Part shown: piece after piece, positions 43,492-52,322 of the stretch | Layout: every line of letters starts with the position of its first letter | Numbering within the stretch: position 1 is the stretch's first letter | Assembly (NCBI GenBank): GCA_937978655.1 | Contig: CALJUX010000051.1 | Location: forward strand, 53,799 to 117,798 | Origin: an uncultured Chromatiaceae bacterium | GTDB taxonomy: Bacteria; Pseudomonadota; Gammaproteobacteria; Enterobacterales; Alteromonadaceae | Length of the DNA: 64,000 nucleotides | Direction of reading: 5' to 3' | The notes under the pieces: model-generated | Told to the model about the DNA's origin: nothing | Seen by the model: the letters and a program-made list of their open reading frames with translations, nothing else | Database searches by the model: none | Translations under genes and position numbers: made by a program

Positions 43492-44028
43492 ATGCCCCAG
43501 TCTGACATGCTGATCCGCGCTGCTACCACCGCTGATGCTGAAACTATTGCGGCGATTTACAATCCTTATGTCACGGATACCGCGGTCAGTTTCGAAGAAC
43601 AGCCGGTGACTTCAAACGAGATGGCAGTACGCATCAGCGGCGTGCTGCAACAAGGCTTGCCTTATCTGGTGGCTGATGTGGCCGGCGAAGTGCTGGGATA
43701 TTGCTACGCCACGCCGTGGAAAGCGCGCGCGGCTTACCGCTATTCAGTGGAAGTGACTGTCTATCTGAAACCGGCTGCACAGGGGCGTGGCGTCGGTTAT
43801 GCGTTGTATCAGCAGCTGTTTGGCCTGTTAAAGGCCGCAGGTTATCACGCAGCGCTTGGCGGCATTGTGCAGCCGAACCCGGCCAGTGTAGCTTTGCATG
43901 AAAAATGCGGCATGAAACAGGTGGCCTTGTTACCCGATATCGGCTTTAAACAAGGCCAGTGGCATAGCGTCGGTTACTGGCAGTTACTACTCAGTGAGTT
44001 TCAGCTCAGTGAGTTTCAGCCGGGCTAA
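43492..44028 (+). CDS. GNAT acetyltransferase, phosphinothricin-acetyltransferase-like
   Basis: 178 residues from ATG 43492 (ACAGGA 8 nt upstream). GNAT fold: IRAATTADAETIAAIYNPYVTDT, SFEEQP, VTVYLKPAAQGRGVGYALYQ (acetyl-CoA loop), GGIVQPNPASVALHEKCGM, WHSVGYWQL. It matches the PAT/Bar-like group that acetylates small amino-group substrates such as phosphinothricin or methionine sulfone. The C-terminus ends with a tandem LSEFQ duplication encoded by an exact 15-bp repeat at 43990-44019. Confidence 0.88.
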   Translation: MPQSDMLIRAATTADAETIAAIYNPYVTDTAVSFEEQPVTSNEMAVRISGVLQQGLPYLVADVAGEVLGYCYATPWKARAAYRYSVEVTVYLKPAAQGRGVGYALYQQLFGLLKAAGYHAALGGIVQPNPASVALHEKCGMKQVALLPDIGFKQGQWHSVGYWQLLLSEFQLSEFQPG

Positions 44029-44066
44029 GCCTTTTTTATCCAATCCAGCCGGGTTAAAACCTGGCC

Positions 44067-44960
44067 TTATTCAATCCAGTTGACCTGACCGCGCGCCTGG
44101 CGGCGTTTCAGCATCAGCTCTTCAATTAATGGCGTTAAAATCAGCTCCATTGCGAGGCCCATTTTGCCGCCCGGCACCACCAGCGTGTTGACCCGTGACA
44201 TAAAAGAGCCCTGCAGCATTTGCAGGTAATAAGGGAAATCAACGTGTTTGATGCCGCGAAAGCGGATCACAACAAAACTTTCATCCAGCGACGGAATGTC
44301 TTTGGCGCTGAACGGGTTCGAGGTATCCACGGTCGGCACGCGCTGAAAGTTAATATGGGTGCGGGAAAACTGCGGCGTGATGTGGTTGATGTAGTCGTCC
44401 ATGCTGCGCACGATGCTCGCCATCACGGCTTCCCGCGAATGGCCGCGCTCCGAGGTGTCGCGCATGATTTTCTGGATCCATTCCAGGTTGATAATAGGCA
44501 CCATGCCAATCAGCAAATCGACATGACGCGCCACGTTATTCTGCTCAGTCACGACACCACCGTGCAGGCCTTCATAAAACAATAAATCGGTGTCGGGGCG
44601 GATGTCCTGCCAGGGCGTGAAAGTGCCGGGCAGCTGATTAAATGGCACCGCTTCATCAAAAGTGTGCAGATATTTACGAATTTTCGTGCTGCCATGTTCA
44701 GCATAACTGGCAAAGCAGTTTTCCAGCGCGCCGAAATCATTGGCTTCAGCACCGAAATAACTGATATGGCGGCCTTGTTCCCGCGCTTTGCGAACTTCAA
44801 CGTCCATTTCCGGTCTGCTGTAGCGATGGAAACAGTCGCCTTCAACAAAAGCCGCATCTATGCCCTGAGTGCGGAAGATATGCGAGAAGGCGTTGGTGGT
44901 CGTGGTTGTCCCTGCTCCGGAGGAGCCGGTCACGGCAATAATCGGGTTTTTTTGTGACAT
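44067..44960 (-). CDS. prkB: Phosphoribulokinase (PrkB-type)
   Basis: 297 residues. P-loop GSSGAGTTTTTNAF, then GDCFHRYSRPEMD, YFGAEANDFGAL, FTPWQDI, YEGLHGG, and HITPQFSRTHINFQRVPTVDTSNPF in parts. It matches the short proteobacterial phosphoribulokinases such as E. coli PrkB, found in non-autotrophs whose physiological role is unclear. No RuBisCO or Calvin-cycle gene is in the window. The yhfA-speD-prkB neighbourhood recalls the E. coli yhfA/prkB region. Confidence 0.93.
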   Translation of the reverse strand: MSQKNPIIAVTGSSGAGTTTTTNAFSHIFRTQGIDAAFVEGDCFHRYSRPEMDVEVRKAREQGRHISYFGAEANDFGALENCFASYAEHGSTKIRKYLHTFDEAVPFNQLPGTFTPWQDIRPDTDLLFYEGLHGGVVTEQNNVARHVDLLIGMVPIINLEWIQKIMRDTSERGHSREAVMASIVRSMDDYINHITPQFSRTHINFQRVPTVDTSNPFSAKDIPSLDESFVVIRFRGIKHVDFPYYLQMLQGSFMSRVNTLVVPGGKMGLAMELILTPLIEELMLKRRQARGQVNWIE

Positions 44961-45064
44961 CCGCGCACTCCGTTCTGATTTGCTTTGGCTTTACCATAAA
45001 GGATAAAGTGAAGTCACAGCAAGCGGCAGCGGATGTCGACTTCTACTTCTTCAGCAGGAATTTC

Positions 45065-45949
45065 ATGAAAGTATTCAGTTTTGCCGCGTTGTTTCTGGCG
45101 CTGAGCGCCAGTGCGGACCCGCAATATCAAATTCAATATGCGCAATATCAAAGTGCCGAACACGGCGTCGCCATTCAAAAAGTGCTCGGCACTATCAAGC
45201 AAAAAGGTTACCAGAATCAGCCGGCTTTCAGCCGTGACGGCAGCCGGTTGCTGTGGACAGCCCAAGCCGGCGAAGGCCCGATGGCAACCGATATTCATTG
45301 GTTATTGTTAACTGAAGGCGGCGCCGGCAACGCTTTGCGCGCCACGCCTTTTGGTGAATTTTCCGCGACAGCGCTGCCGGGTTCTGACAGTGACTACTCC
45401 GTTGTGCGGGTTGAAGCCGATGGCACCCAGCGGCTCTGGCAAATCAGCACTCAGGCTGAACAGCTGTTATATCCTGAGTTAAAAGGCGTTGGGTATCACG
45501 TTTGGGGTTCAGATGAGGATTTATTGCTGTTTTTACTCGAAGACAACACAGGCCCGAATCGCGCAGTCTATAGAACCAAAGACGGTGAACTGACAACATT
45601 AGCGGGCCATATCGGTCGGGCTTTGTTGTATCAGGCCAGCACAGACCGGTTTTTCTTCACCGCGCCACGGCCAGGTCAGCCAGACAACAGCCCGCTGTGG
45701 CTCTGGCGTTATCAGGCTGGTGGCAAAAAAGCCGAAGCCTTATTGCCGATGCCGGCTAACGGCCAGGATTTGGCCGTCACCAGTCAGGGCACAGTGCTGG
45801 TCAGCGCCGGTAAATATATCTTCCAGCTGGCAGATGATCACTGGTTGCCCTGGGCAGATCTATCCAAACAATGTGATGGCAAAGTCAGCCGCTTTAAATT
45901 AAACCCGGTCCAGCCGGTGCTGGCCTTTGTCTGCGAGAAGGACAGTTAA
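45065..45949 (+). CDS. Exported beta-propeller (TolB/PD40-like) protein
   Basis: 294 residues from ATG 45065 (CAGGAA upstream), with a signal peptide FSFAALFLALSASA ending before DPQYQ. Repeated strands of a WD40-like propeller are visible: NQPAFSRDGSRLLWTAQ, GSDSDYSVVRVEADGTQRLWQIS, LAVTSQGTVLVSAGKYIFQL. No catalytic motif. It is probably periplasmic, and its last codon overlaps the start of the MAPEG gene (TAATG), so the two form an operon. Function unknown. Confidence 0.75.
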   Translation: MKVFSFAALFLALSASADPQYQIQYAQYQSAEHGVAIQKVLGTIKQKGYQNQPAFSRDGSRLLWTAQAGEGPMATDIHWLLLTEGGAGNALRATPFGEFSATALPGSDSDYSVVRVEADGTQRLWQISTQAEQLLYPELKGVGYHVWGSDEDLLLFLLEDNTGPNRAVYRTKDGELTTLAGHIGRALLYQASTDRFFFTAPRPGQPDNSPLWLWRYQAGGKKAEALLPMPANGQDLAVTSQGTVLVSAGKYIFQLADDHWLPWADLSKQCDGKVSRFKLNPVQPVLAFVCEKDS

Positions 45950-46341
45950 TGGCCAGTATTTTATGGGCGTTATTTGCCGTGGCGCTGCTGCCGTACCTGG
46001 CGCGAATTCCGGTAGCACGGGCGATGAACCGGTTAGGCGGTTATGACAACCATTTGCCACGCGCCCAACAAGCGCGCTTAGAAGGGCTCGGTGCCCGCGC
46101 TAATGCCGCGCATTACAACAGCTTTGAGGCACTGCAGCTGTTTTTAGCGGCGGTGCTGGGCTGTGTGGTCAGTGGTAATTACGACGGCACCATGCAGACT
46201 CTGGCCTGGGTTTATGTTGGCTGCCGGGTGTTGTTTATCCTGTTTTATCTGCTGGACTATGCCTTGCTGCGTTCCATCGTCTGGAGCGTTGGTGTGATCA
46301 GTGTATTCAGCATGATAGTGCGGGCGGCTCTCAGCGTGTAA
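45949..46341 (+). CDS. MAPEG-family membrane protein
   Basis: 130 residues with four hydrophobic helices. MAPEG pattern: LPYLARIPVARAMNRLGGYDNHLPR, GLGARANAAHYNSFEALQLFLAAVLG, YVGCRVLFILFYLLDYALLRSIVW. This family covers glutathione- and eicosanoid-linked membrane enzymes; bacterial members are mostly uncharacterised. It overlaps the upstream propeller gene and ends before a bidirectional terminator. Confidence 0.88.
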   Translation: MASILWALFAVALLPYLARIPVARAMNRLGGYDNHLPRAQQARLEGLGARANAAHYNSFEALQLFLAAVLGCVVSGNYDGTMQTLAWVYVGCRVLFILFYLLDYALLRSIVWSVGVISVFSMIVRAALSV

Positions 46342-46366
46342 AAGTGAGCGTCTAAGCCTTGCAGAT

Positions 46367-46400
46367 AAAACAAAGCCCCGGAGACGGGGCTTTGTTTTTT
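46367..46400. terminator. Bidirectional intrinsic terminator
   Basis: CAAAGCCCCG, loop GAGA, CGGGGCTTTG, then TTTTTT; A's on the left give a U-tract for the minus strand. It separates the convergent MAPEG and nuclease genes. Confidence 0.92.
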
Positions 46401-46407
46401 GCTACTG

Positions 46408-48180
46408 TCAGAACTTAAAGTCCATATACAGCGGGTCATGGTCAGACGAGCGGTACGGCGTTGGCGCGTACAGCTCTTGCTGCTGCGCTTTGGATTTAAA
46501 CTCAGTGTTGTAATCCAGTACCGCCGGTTCATCGGCATTAATGCCCCAATGCTGGAACTGCTGCAGTTTGGCTTTCAGTTGCGGGCTGGCCAAAGCGTGG
46601 TCCAGCGTGCCGGAGCGGCCGCGATAGACAAAAGATGAATGTACCGCATCTTTTGGCGCCAGATGTTGCCAGCCGTTTTGTTCCAGATATTGCAGCGGCG
46701 CTTCTTTACGATAGGCGTTTAAGTCGCCCATCATCAGCACATAGTCGGTATCAATGCCGGTCGGCTCGGTTTTCAGCCATGCTGTCAGCGCTTTGGCGGC
46801 TGCGACCCGGGTGGGTGTCCAGCAGCCCTGACCGTCGTTCATGTCTGAGTCCGGCCCGCTTTGTTTCGGGCAACTGCCTTTGGATTTAAAGTGATTGATG
46901 CTGACGGTCAGCTGCGCTTTTGAATCCAGGTGACGGAAACTCTGTGCCAATGGCGGCCGGCTGCCTTTATCAAAAGGCGCTTTGGTGTAAACGGCCGTGG
47001 TGCCGACGGGTTCTACCTGCGCTTTACGGTAAATCATCGCCACCATGATATCGTCCGAGCCTGGTTTTTCTGTCGGCTGCACAAAAGCATAGACGTCACT
47101 GCCAAGCTGCTGATTCAGGCTCTGCACTATGGTCGCTATGGCGCTGCCGCTGCCAAAACCGTTATTTTCCACTTCAAGCAAACCAATCACATCCGCATCC
47201 ATCGCGCTCAGTGCGGCCAGCATTTTGGCTTGTTGGCGCTGCAGTTCATTGGCGTCACTGGCGCCGCGTTTGGTCGGGAAACGTTGGCTACTGCCTTCGC
47301 CGGTGAAGAAATTCAGTACGTTAAAGCTGGCGATGCGCAGTTCACCGGCTTTTTTCGCTGTGGGGGCGGCTGGTCTTGGATTGCTGGCAACAAACTCAGG
47401 CTGCTGGCTCACCACCAGCCGGTAACCGACTTTGGTCTGCAGCAGATAACCCTGTAATTTATTCACGGTATCACCAACCCGCACTGTGTTGCTGGCGGAT
47501 AAATTCCCCGTCGGGAAACGCACTGGCTGCGGGTTTTGTTTCAGGCTGGCATCATCAATAGTGATTTCCTGCAGTAACTGTTTAGCCATCAGTGCTTTGG
47601 AGGCATCGCCAGGCACCGCGACTTCGGTCGCCACCGGCAAGCGTTCGTTCGCCAGCACCAGTTCGCCGTAGCGGGACAGGCCATAGCTGTCGTTGACAAT
47701 CAGCGACTGCGGGAAACTCAGCAGCATGCCCTCTAAGGCTTCAAAGGCGGTTGCGGATGCCACCGGCAGCGTCACCGTCGTGGCGGCTGGCTGTGGTTGC
47801 CGCGCACAATATTCGGCCACAGTAATGTTGGTCAGCGCTGTCATGCCGGCCATTTCACGCACGGTGCCGGTCAATTGCAGCACATCGCCGGCCTGGCGTT
47901 GTTTGGCTTGTTGGCTGTCGGTGACCAGAATGGCTTCGGCAGTTGCCGGGTCCTGATCCGCTTCGATACTTCCCAGTAACAACTGTGGGTTTTTACTGTC
48001 GGCATACAGCACAGTGAGCACCACACCGCGGGTAGTCAGGGTTTCACCGGCTTTGGGGCTTTGTGCGCTATTGCCCTGAATCGTATGCACTGGCACAAAA
48101 GGTGCGACACATTCGGCGGCAAGCAGCGGGCTGCTGAGGCCAGCGCACAGCAGCGCCAGCGGGGTTAAGGTTAAACGCAT
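46408..48180 (-). CDS. Extracellular endonuclease/exonuclease/phosphatase, ExeM/NucH-like
   Basis: 590 residues from ATG 48180 (CAGGATC upstream). Signal peptide (LTPLALLCAGLSSPLLAA), an OB-fold-like N-terminal region (about 25-250, VHTIQGNSAQSPKAGETLTTRG), then an EEP nuclease domain with ELRIASFNVLNFF, DVIGLLEVENNG, VSINHFKSKGS, LMMGDLNAY, GTLDHALAS and a terminal SSDHDPLYMDF. It matches the secreted ExeM/NucH nucleases that degrade extracellular DNA for nutrients or biofilm turnover; here the C-terminal sorting or membrane segment found in Shewanella ExeM is absent. Confidence 0.88.
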   Translation of the reverse strand: MRLTLTPLALLCAGLSSPLLAAECVAPFVPVHTIQGNSAQSPKAGETLTTRGVVLTVLYADSKNPQLLLGSIEADQDPATAEAILVTDSQQAKQRQAGDVLQLTGTVREMAGMTALTNITVAEYCARQPQPAATTVTLPVASATAFEALEGMLLSFPQSLIVNDSYGLSRYGELVLANERLPVATEVAVPGDASKALMAKQLLQEITIDDASLKQNPQPVRFPTGNLSASNTVRVGDTVNKLQGYLLQTKVGYRLVVSQQPEFVASNPRPAAPTAKKAGELRIASFNVLNFFTGEGSSQRFPTKRGASDANELQRQQAKMLAALSAMDADVIGLLEVENNGFGSGSAIATIVQSLNQQLGSDVYAFVQPTEKPGSDDIMVAMIYRKAQVEPVGTTAVYTKAPFDKGSRPPLAQSFRHLDSKAQLTVSINHFKSKGSCPKQSGPDSDMNDGQGCWTPTRVAAAKALTAWLKTEPTGIDTDYVLMMGDLNAYRKEAPLQYLEQNGWQHLAPKDAVHSSFVYRGRSGTLDHALASPQLKAKLQQFQHWGINADEPAVLDYNTEFKSKAQQQELYAPTPYRSSDHDPLYMDFKF

Positions 48181-48258
48181 TATCTGATCCTGTGTTGCTA
48201 AAAAAGCCGGCATCAGCCGGCACTTTTATTAGATTAATCGCACAGTAGCTGAATACAG

Positions 48259-49548
48259 TTACTGCTGTTTTTCCCGCGCCACGGCGCGATAACCGATATC
48301 ACGGCGGCTAAACACGCCGTCCCAGTGGATTTGGTCCACCAGCTGATACGCGGCTTGTTGCGCTGCTGTGACGTTGGCACCTAAAGCGGTGGCACAAAGC
48401 ACCCGACCACCGGCCGTCAGCACCTGGCCGTCTTTCAGCACAGTACCAGCGTGGAACACTTTGGCTTCACGGTTGTCGTCGGTTGGCAGGCCTGAAATCA
48501 CATCGCCTTTGCGATAATCATCCGGGTAACCACCAGCGGCCAGCACCACACCAACAGCAGCGCGGCTGTCAAAGTCGATCTGCATGCTGTCGAGTTTACC
48601 GGCACAAGCGGCTGCGCACAGCGCCACTAAGTCAGACTGCAGGCGCAGCATGATAGGTTGCGTTTCCGGGTCGCCGAAGCGGCAGTTAAACTCCAGCACT
48701 TTGGCGGTACCGTCTGGCGCAATCATCAGGCCGGCGTAAAGAAAACCGGTATAAACCTGACCTTCAGCCGCCATACCTTGCACTGTCGGGTAAATCACAT
48801 GCTGCATCACCCAGTCGTGCACTGCAGGCGTGACCACCGGAGCCGGCGAATAAGCCCCCATGCCACCGGTATTCGGGCCTTTGTCGGCGTCGTCACGGGC
48901 TTTGTGGTCCTGTGAAGATGCAAAGGGCAGGGCGTTTTTACCATCCACCATCACGATAAAAGAGGCTTCTTCACCAACCAGAAACTCTTCAACCACTACG
49001 CGGCTACCCGCGCTGCCAAACTTGTTGCCGGCCAGCATATCTTCAATGGCGGCAAAAGCTTCGGCTTCGGTCTGCGCAATGATCACACCTTTACCGGCGG
49101 CCAGGCCGTCAGCTTTAATTACAATCGGCGTGCCCATTTTCACAACAAAGGCTTTGGCAGCAGCGATATCGGTGAAAGTCTGATAAGCGGCGGTCGGGAT
49201 TTGGTGGCGGGCGAGAAAGTCCTTGGCAAAGGCTTTTGAGCTTTCCAGCTGCGCAGCGCCTTGAGTCGGGCCAAAGATCTGCAGACCAACGGCGCGGAAG
49301 GCATCAACGACACCCCGTGCCAATGGTGCTTCCGGGCCAACAATGGTCAGCGCGATCTGTTCCGCCTTGGCAAAAGCCAGCAGCGCCGGCACGTCATCCG
49401 CCGCAATGGCGACATTGGTTAAAGTGCTTTCCAGCGCCGTACCGGCATTACCAGGCGCCACAAACACCTGGCTGACCTGTGGCGATTGTGCCGCTTTCCA
49501 GGCCAGGGCATGTTCACGGCCGCCGCCGCCAATCACAAGAACTTTCAT
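48259..49548 (-). CDS. purD: Phosphoribosylamine-glycine ligase (GARS)
   Basis: 429 residues if started at MKVLVIGGGGREHALAWKA (ATG 49548); a GTG at 49560 directly after the upstream stop would add four residues. ATP-grasp enzyme: FVAPGNAGTA, GPEAPLARGVVDAFR, IKADGLAAGKGVI, ASFIVMVDG, TGGMGAYSP, FNCRFGDPETQ. Second step of de novo purine synthesis. purH, its usual neighbour, is absent; instead it follows an exported methyltransferase gene on the same strand. Confidence 0.95.
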   Translation of the reverse strand: MKVLVIGGGGREHALAWKAAQSPQVSQVFVAPGNAGTALESTLTNVAIAADDVPALLAFAKAEQIALTIVGPEAPLARGVVDAFRAVGLQIFGPTQGAAQLESSKAFAKDFLARHQIPTAAYQTFTDIAAAKAFVVKMGTPIVIKADGLAAGKGVIIAQTEAEAFAAIEDMLAGNKFGSAGSRVVVEEFLVGEEASFIVMVDGKNALPFASSQDHKARDDADKGPNTGGMGAYSPAPVVTPAVHDWVMQHVIYPTVQGMAAEGQVYTGFLYAGLMIAPDGTAKVLEFNCRFGDPETQPIMLRLQSDLVALCAAACAGKLDSMQIDFDSRAAVGVVLAAGGYPDDYRKGDVISGLPTDDNREAKVFHAGTVLKDGQVLTAGGRVLCATALGANVTAAQQAAYQLVDQIHWDGVFSRRDIGYRAVAREKQQ

Positions 49549-49560
49549 CGGTTTATCCAC

Positions 49561-50394
49561 TTATTTAGTTGCAGGTTTACGGAATTTGAGGGTCATACGG
49601 TCACTTTCACCAATGGCCTGATATTTGGCTTTATCTTGCTCTTTATTGGTGTAAGTCGGTGGTAAGGCCCAGACGCCGCCCGGATGACCGGCGGTATCTT
49701 TTGGATTAGCGTTCACTTCGCTGCTGCCTTCCAGCACAAAACCAGCCTGTTCGGCCAATTTAATCACCAGGCTTTGCGGCATATAACCGGATTTCTGCCA
49801 GTCGGTATTCAGTTTGCTTTCTGGCAGGCGGTGTTCCACCACGCCGAGCACACCACCTGGTTTTAACGCGGTATGGAAAGATATAAACGCGGTCAGCAGG
49901 CTTTCATCGCCTTTGGCCATGTACCAGTTATGCAGATTGCGGAAAGTCAGTACCACGTCGGCGCTGCCAGCAGGCGCAATTTGTTTGCCACCTGCGGCTG
50001 AGAATTCGGTCACTTCAACTTTGCTGTAGACCTGATTGGCAGCCAGCTTGGCCAGGTAGTCAGCACGGCCTTTTTTGGCATATTCAGAAGTGGCATCTTT
50101 GGGTTGATGCGCGGCGTAGTATTTGCCTTGTTGTTGCAGCAGCGGCGCGAGGATTTCGGTATACCAGCCACCGCCAGGAGAAATTTCAACCACAGTGCTT
50201 TGTGGCGTCACGCCAAAGAAACTCAGTGTTTCCACCGGATGGCGATACTGGTCACGGGCTTTATTGGTAGCACTGCGCACCGGATTGTCGACCGCGGCCT
50301 GAATGGCGGCGGTATCAACGGTATTGGCAGTGACAGAGAACGAAGAGAGGGCAAACAAACTGGAAATAACCACGAGCGAAGTCAGAGCTTTCAT
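49561..50394 (-). CDS. Exported class I SAM-dependent methyltransferase-like protein
   Basis: 277 residues from ATG 50394 (AAGGAT upstream). Signal peptide LTSLVVISSLFALSSFSVTA, then a methyltransferase Rossmann core: VETLSFFGVTPQSTVVEISPGGGWYTEIL (SAM motif I), VVLTFRNLHNWYM, LKPGGVLGVVEHR. Periplasmic members of this family are widespread in proteobacteria but have no known substrate, and SAM is not known to be available in the periplasm. It ends 12 nt before the purD ATG and is probably co-transcribed. Confidence 0.85.
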   Translation of the reverse strand: MKALTSLVVISSLFALSSFSVTANTVDTAAIQAAVDNPVRSATNKARDQYRHPVETLSFFGVTPQSTVVEISPGGGWYTEILAPLLQQQGKYYAAHQPKDATSEYAKKGRADYLAKLAANQVYSKVEVTEFSAAGGKQIAPAGSADVVLTFRNLHNWYMAKGDESLLTAFISFHTALKPGGVLGVVEHRLPESKLNTDWQKSGYMPQSLVIKLAEQAGFVLEGSSEVNANPKDTAGHPGGVWALPPTYTNKEQDKAKYQAIGESDRMTLKFRKPATK

Positions 50395-50620
50395 GCGATC
50401 TATCCTTATTGTGGGGGAAACGGGCGCTATTCTAGCAAAGCCGCCGAGGCTTTGCAGTGGCAAATACGTCAGACGCTCCCCGCTGGATTCCATCGATGTT
50501 TTTAGATGGCCAGACATCTTTTTTTCCTGCCCATCGGCGTTTTCCTTATGCTAAAATGCCGCTCTTTTTTAGAACGCTATGCCTTTTCTTCTGGCATCGC
50601 AGCAGCCGGACTTTTAACCC

Positions 50621-51358
50621 ATGTTTGCACAGATCCGTATCGTCCTGATTGAAACCACCCACAGTGGCAATATTGGCTCTGTGGCGCGGGCGATGAAAAC
50701 GATGGGGCTGTCGCAGCTGGTATTGGTATCGCCAAAAACTGAAGTCGATGGCCAGGCCTATGCATTGTCGGCCGGCGCCAGTGATGTGCTGGCCAATGCC
50801 CGTATTGTCAGCACGCTTGCGGAAGCGATTGCCGATTGTCCGTTAGTGATTGGCACCAGTCATAAGCCAAAAAGCCATGATATTGCAGTGCTCGACCCAC
50901 GCCAGTGTGGTTTGAAAGTGGCGGCGGAAGTGGCGCAGGGGCCGGTGGCTATTGTGTTTGGCCGCGAAAGTAACGGCTTGTCGAACGACGAATTACGCCA
51001 GTGTAATTTTCATCTGTGTATCCCAACTAACGCCGAATACACCTCGCTCAATCTGGCGATGGCGGTGCAGGTGGTCAGCTATGAAATCCGCATGGCGCTG
51101 TTAGGCGCACAAACGCTGCCTGCGGCAGACGTACCAGAAAAGTATCCGACCGCCGAACAGCTGGAAGGGTTTTACCAGCATCTGGAAACCACGCTGGACC
51201 AAACCGGTTTTATCATTCGTCAGCACCCTGGCCATATCATGATCAAATTACGCCGGCTGTTCAGCCGGGCAAGACCGGACGAGACTGAACTGAATATTCT
51301 GCGTGGCATTTTAACTTCAGTGCAGCGCTTTGGCCGGCAAAACCGGCAATCAGATTAA
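50621..51358 (+). CDS. trmJ: tRNA (cytidine/uridine-32-2'-O)-methyltransferase
   Basis: 245 residues. SPOUT fold: IRIVLIETTHSGNIGSVARAMKTMG, FGRESNGLSNDELRQCNFHLCIPTNAEYTSLNLAMAVQVVSYEIR in parts, the SAM-binding knot. A C-terminal helical extension (AEQLEGFYQHLETTL...RRLFSRARPDETELNILRG) is typical of TrmJ. It methylates ribose 32 of several tRNAs. Its place directly before cysE-iscR is conserved in many gammaproteobacteria. Confidence 0.95.
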   Translation: MFAQIRIVLIETTHSGNIGSVARAMKTMGLSQLVLVSPKTEVDGQAYALSAGASDVLANARIVSTLAEAIADCPLVIGTSHKPKSHDIAVLDPRQCGLKVAAEVAQGPVAIVFGRESNGLSNDELRQCNFHLCIPTNAEYTSLNLAMAVQVVSYEIRMALLGAQTLPAADVPEKYPTAEQLEGFYQHLETTLDQTGFIIRQHPGHIMIKLRRLFSRARPDETELNILRGILTSVQRFGRQNRQSD

Positions 51359-51372
51359 ACAAGGACCCGCTC

Positions 51373-52182
51373 ATGTTTGCAGGTATCAGAGAAGACATCA
51401 AAAGTGTATTTGAACGCGATCCGGCGGCACGAAACTTTATTGAAGTGCTGACCAATTACCCGGGGTTGCACGCCATCTGGTGGCACCGGATGAACCATCA
51501 GCTGTGGCAGGCCAATTTTAAATGGCTGGCGCGCTTTTTAAGTACCATCGCGCGCTGGCTGACCGGCGTGGAAATTCATCCCGGCGCGAAAATCGGCCGG
51601 CGCTTTTTTATCGACCACGGCATGGGCGTGGTGATCGGTGAAACCGCCGAAATTGGTGACGACGTCACGTTGTATCATGGTGTGACCTTAGGCGGCACCA
51701 GCTGGAATCCCGGCAAACGTCACCCGACGCTTGGCAATAATGTCGTCATCGGCGCCGGCGCGAAAATTCTCGGGCCTTTGTATGTTGGCGAAAATGCCCG
51801 CATCGGCTCCAATGCGGTGGTGGTGAAAGATGTGCCGCCGGGTGCGACAGTGGTCGGCATTCCGGGGCGCGTTGTCGCCAAACAAGGTGCTGAAGTCACC
51901 GCCGAACGCCAGCAACTGGCGAAGAAATTTGGCTTTGATGCTTATGCCGTCGCCAGCGATAATCCGGACCCGGTCGCCAATGCGATTGGCCGGATGCTGG
52001 ACCACATCCATTGTCTGGATAACAAGGTGGCTGAGCTGTGCCAGAGTGTGAATCAGCTCGGTGGCAATGTCTGCAGCGCAGTGCCAACGATGGATATTGA
52101 TGATGAAGCCTTCCGCGAAGCGGAGCGGCTTGCAGCGGAGCAGCGCAAGAAGCAACTGGATGAATTTGACCCGACCATTTAA
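51373..52182 (+). CDS. cysE: Serine O-acetyltransferase
   Basis: 269 residues. Short N-terminal helical domain and a left-handed beta-helix of hexapeptide repeats: VEIHPGAKIGRRFFIDHGMGVVIGETAEIGDDV in parts, LYHGVTLGGTSW, KRHPTLGNNVVIGAGAKILG. It makes O-acetylserine for cysteine synthesis. The C-terminal tail is long (about 90 residues after IPGRVV). Position 14 nt after trmJ and just before the isc operon links sulfur supply to iron-sulfur assembly. Confidence 0.95.
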   Translation: MFAGIREDIKSVFERDPAARNFIEVLTNYPGLHAIWWHRMNHQLWQANFKWLARFLSTIARWLTGVEIHPGAKIGRRFFIDHGMGVVIGETAEIGDDVTLYHGVTLGGTSWNPGKRHPTLGNNVVIGAGAKILGPLYVGENARIGSNAVVVKDVPPGATVVGIPGRVVAKQGAEVTAERQQLAKKFGFDAYAVASDNPDPVANAIGRMLDHIHCLDNKVAELCQSVNQLGGNVCSAVPTMDIDDEAFREAERLAAEQRKKQLDEFDPTI

Positions 52183-52231
52183 GCCTTTGGCAGCGGCAAA
52201 TTTGGCGTACAGCGGTGGCAGCGACCGGGTA

Positions 52232-52288
52232 ATACCTGACTGTTTTAGTCGGATTAATACTTGACTAAATCAGTCAGGAATGTAAAAT
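52232..52288 (+). promoter_or_regulatory. isc promoter with two abutting IscR type-1 sites
   Basis: Site A 52232-52256 (ATACCTGACTGTTTTAGTCG and following bases) and site B 52257-52281 (ATACTTGACTAAATCAGTCA and following bases) each fit the 25-bp type-1 IscR pattern around GACT-N5-AGTC; B matches almost throughout. Promoter: -35 TTGACT (52261-52266) inside site B, 16-nt spacer, -10 TAAAAT (52283-52288). Binding of holo-IscR should block RNA polymerase, the known autorepression. Confidence 0.85.
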
Positions 52289-52322
52289 CGGCGCCATTCC
52301 CCAACCGGCTCCCGGAGTTCAG

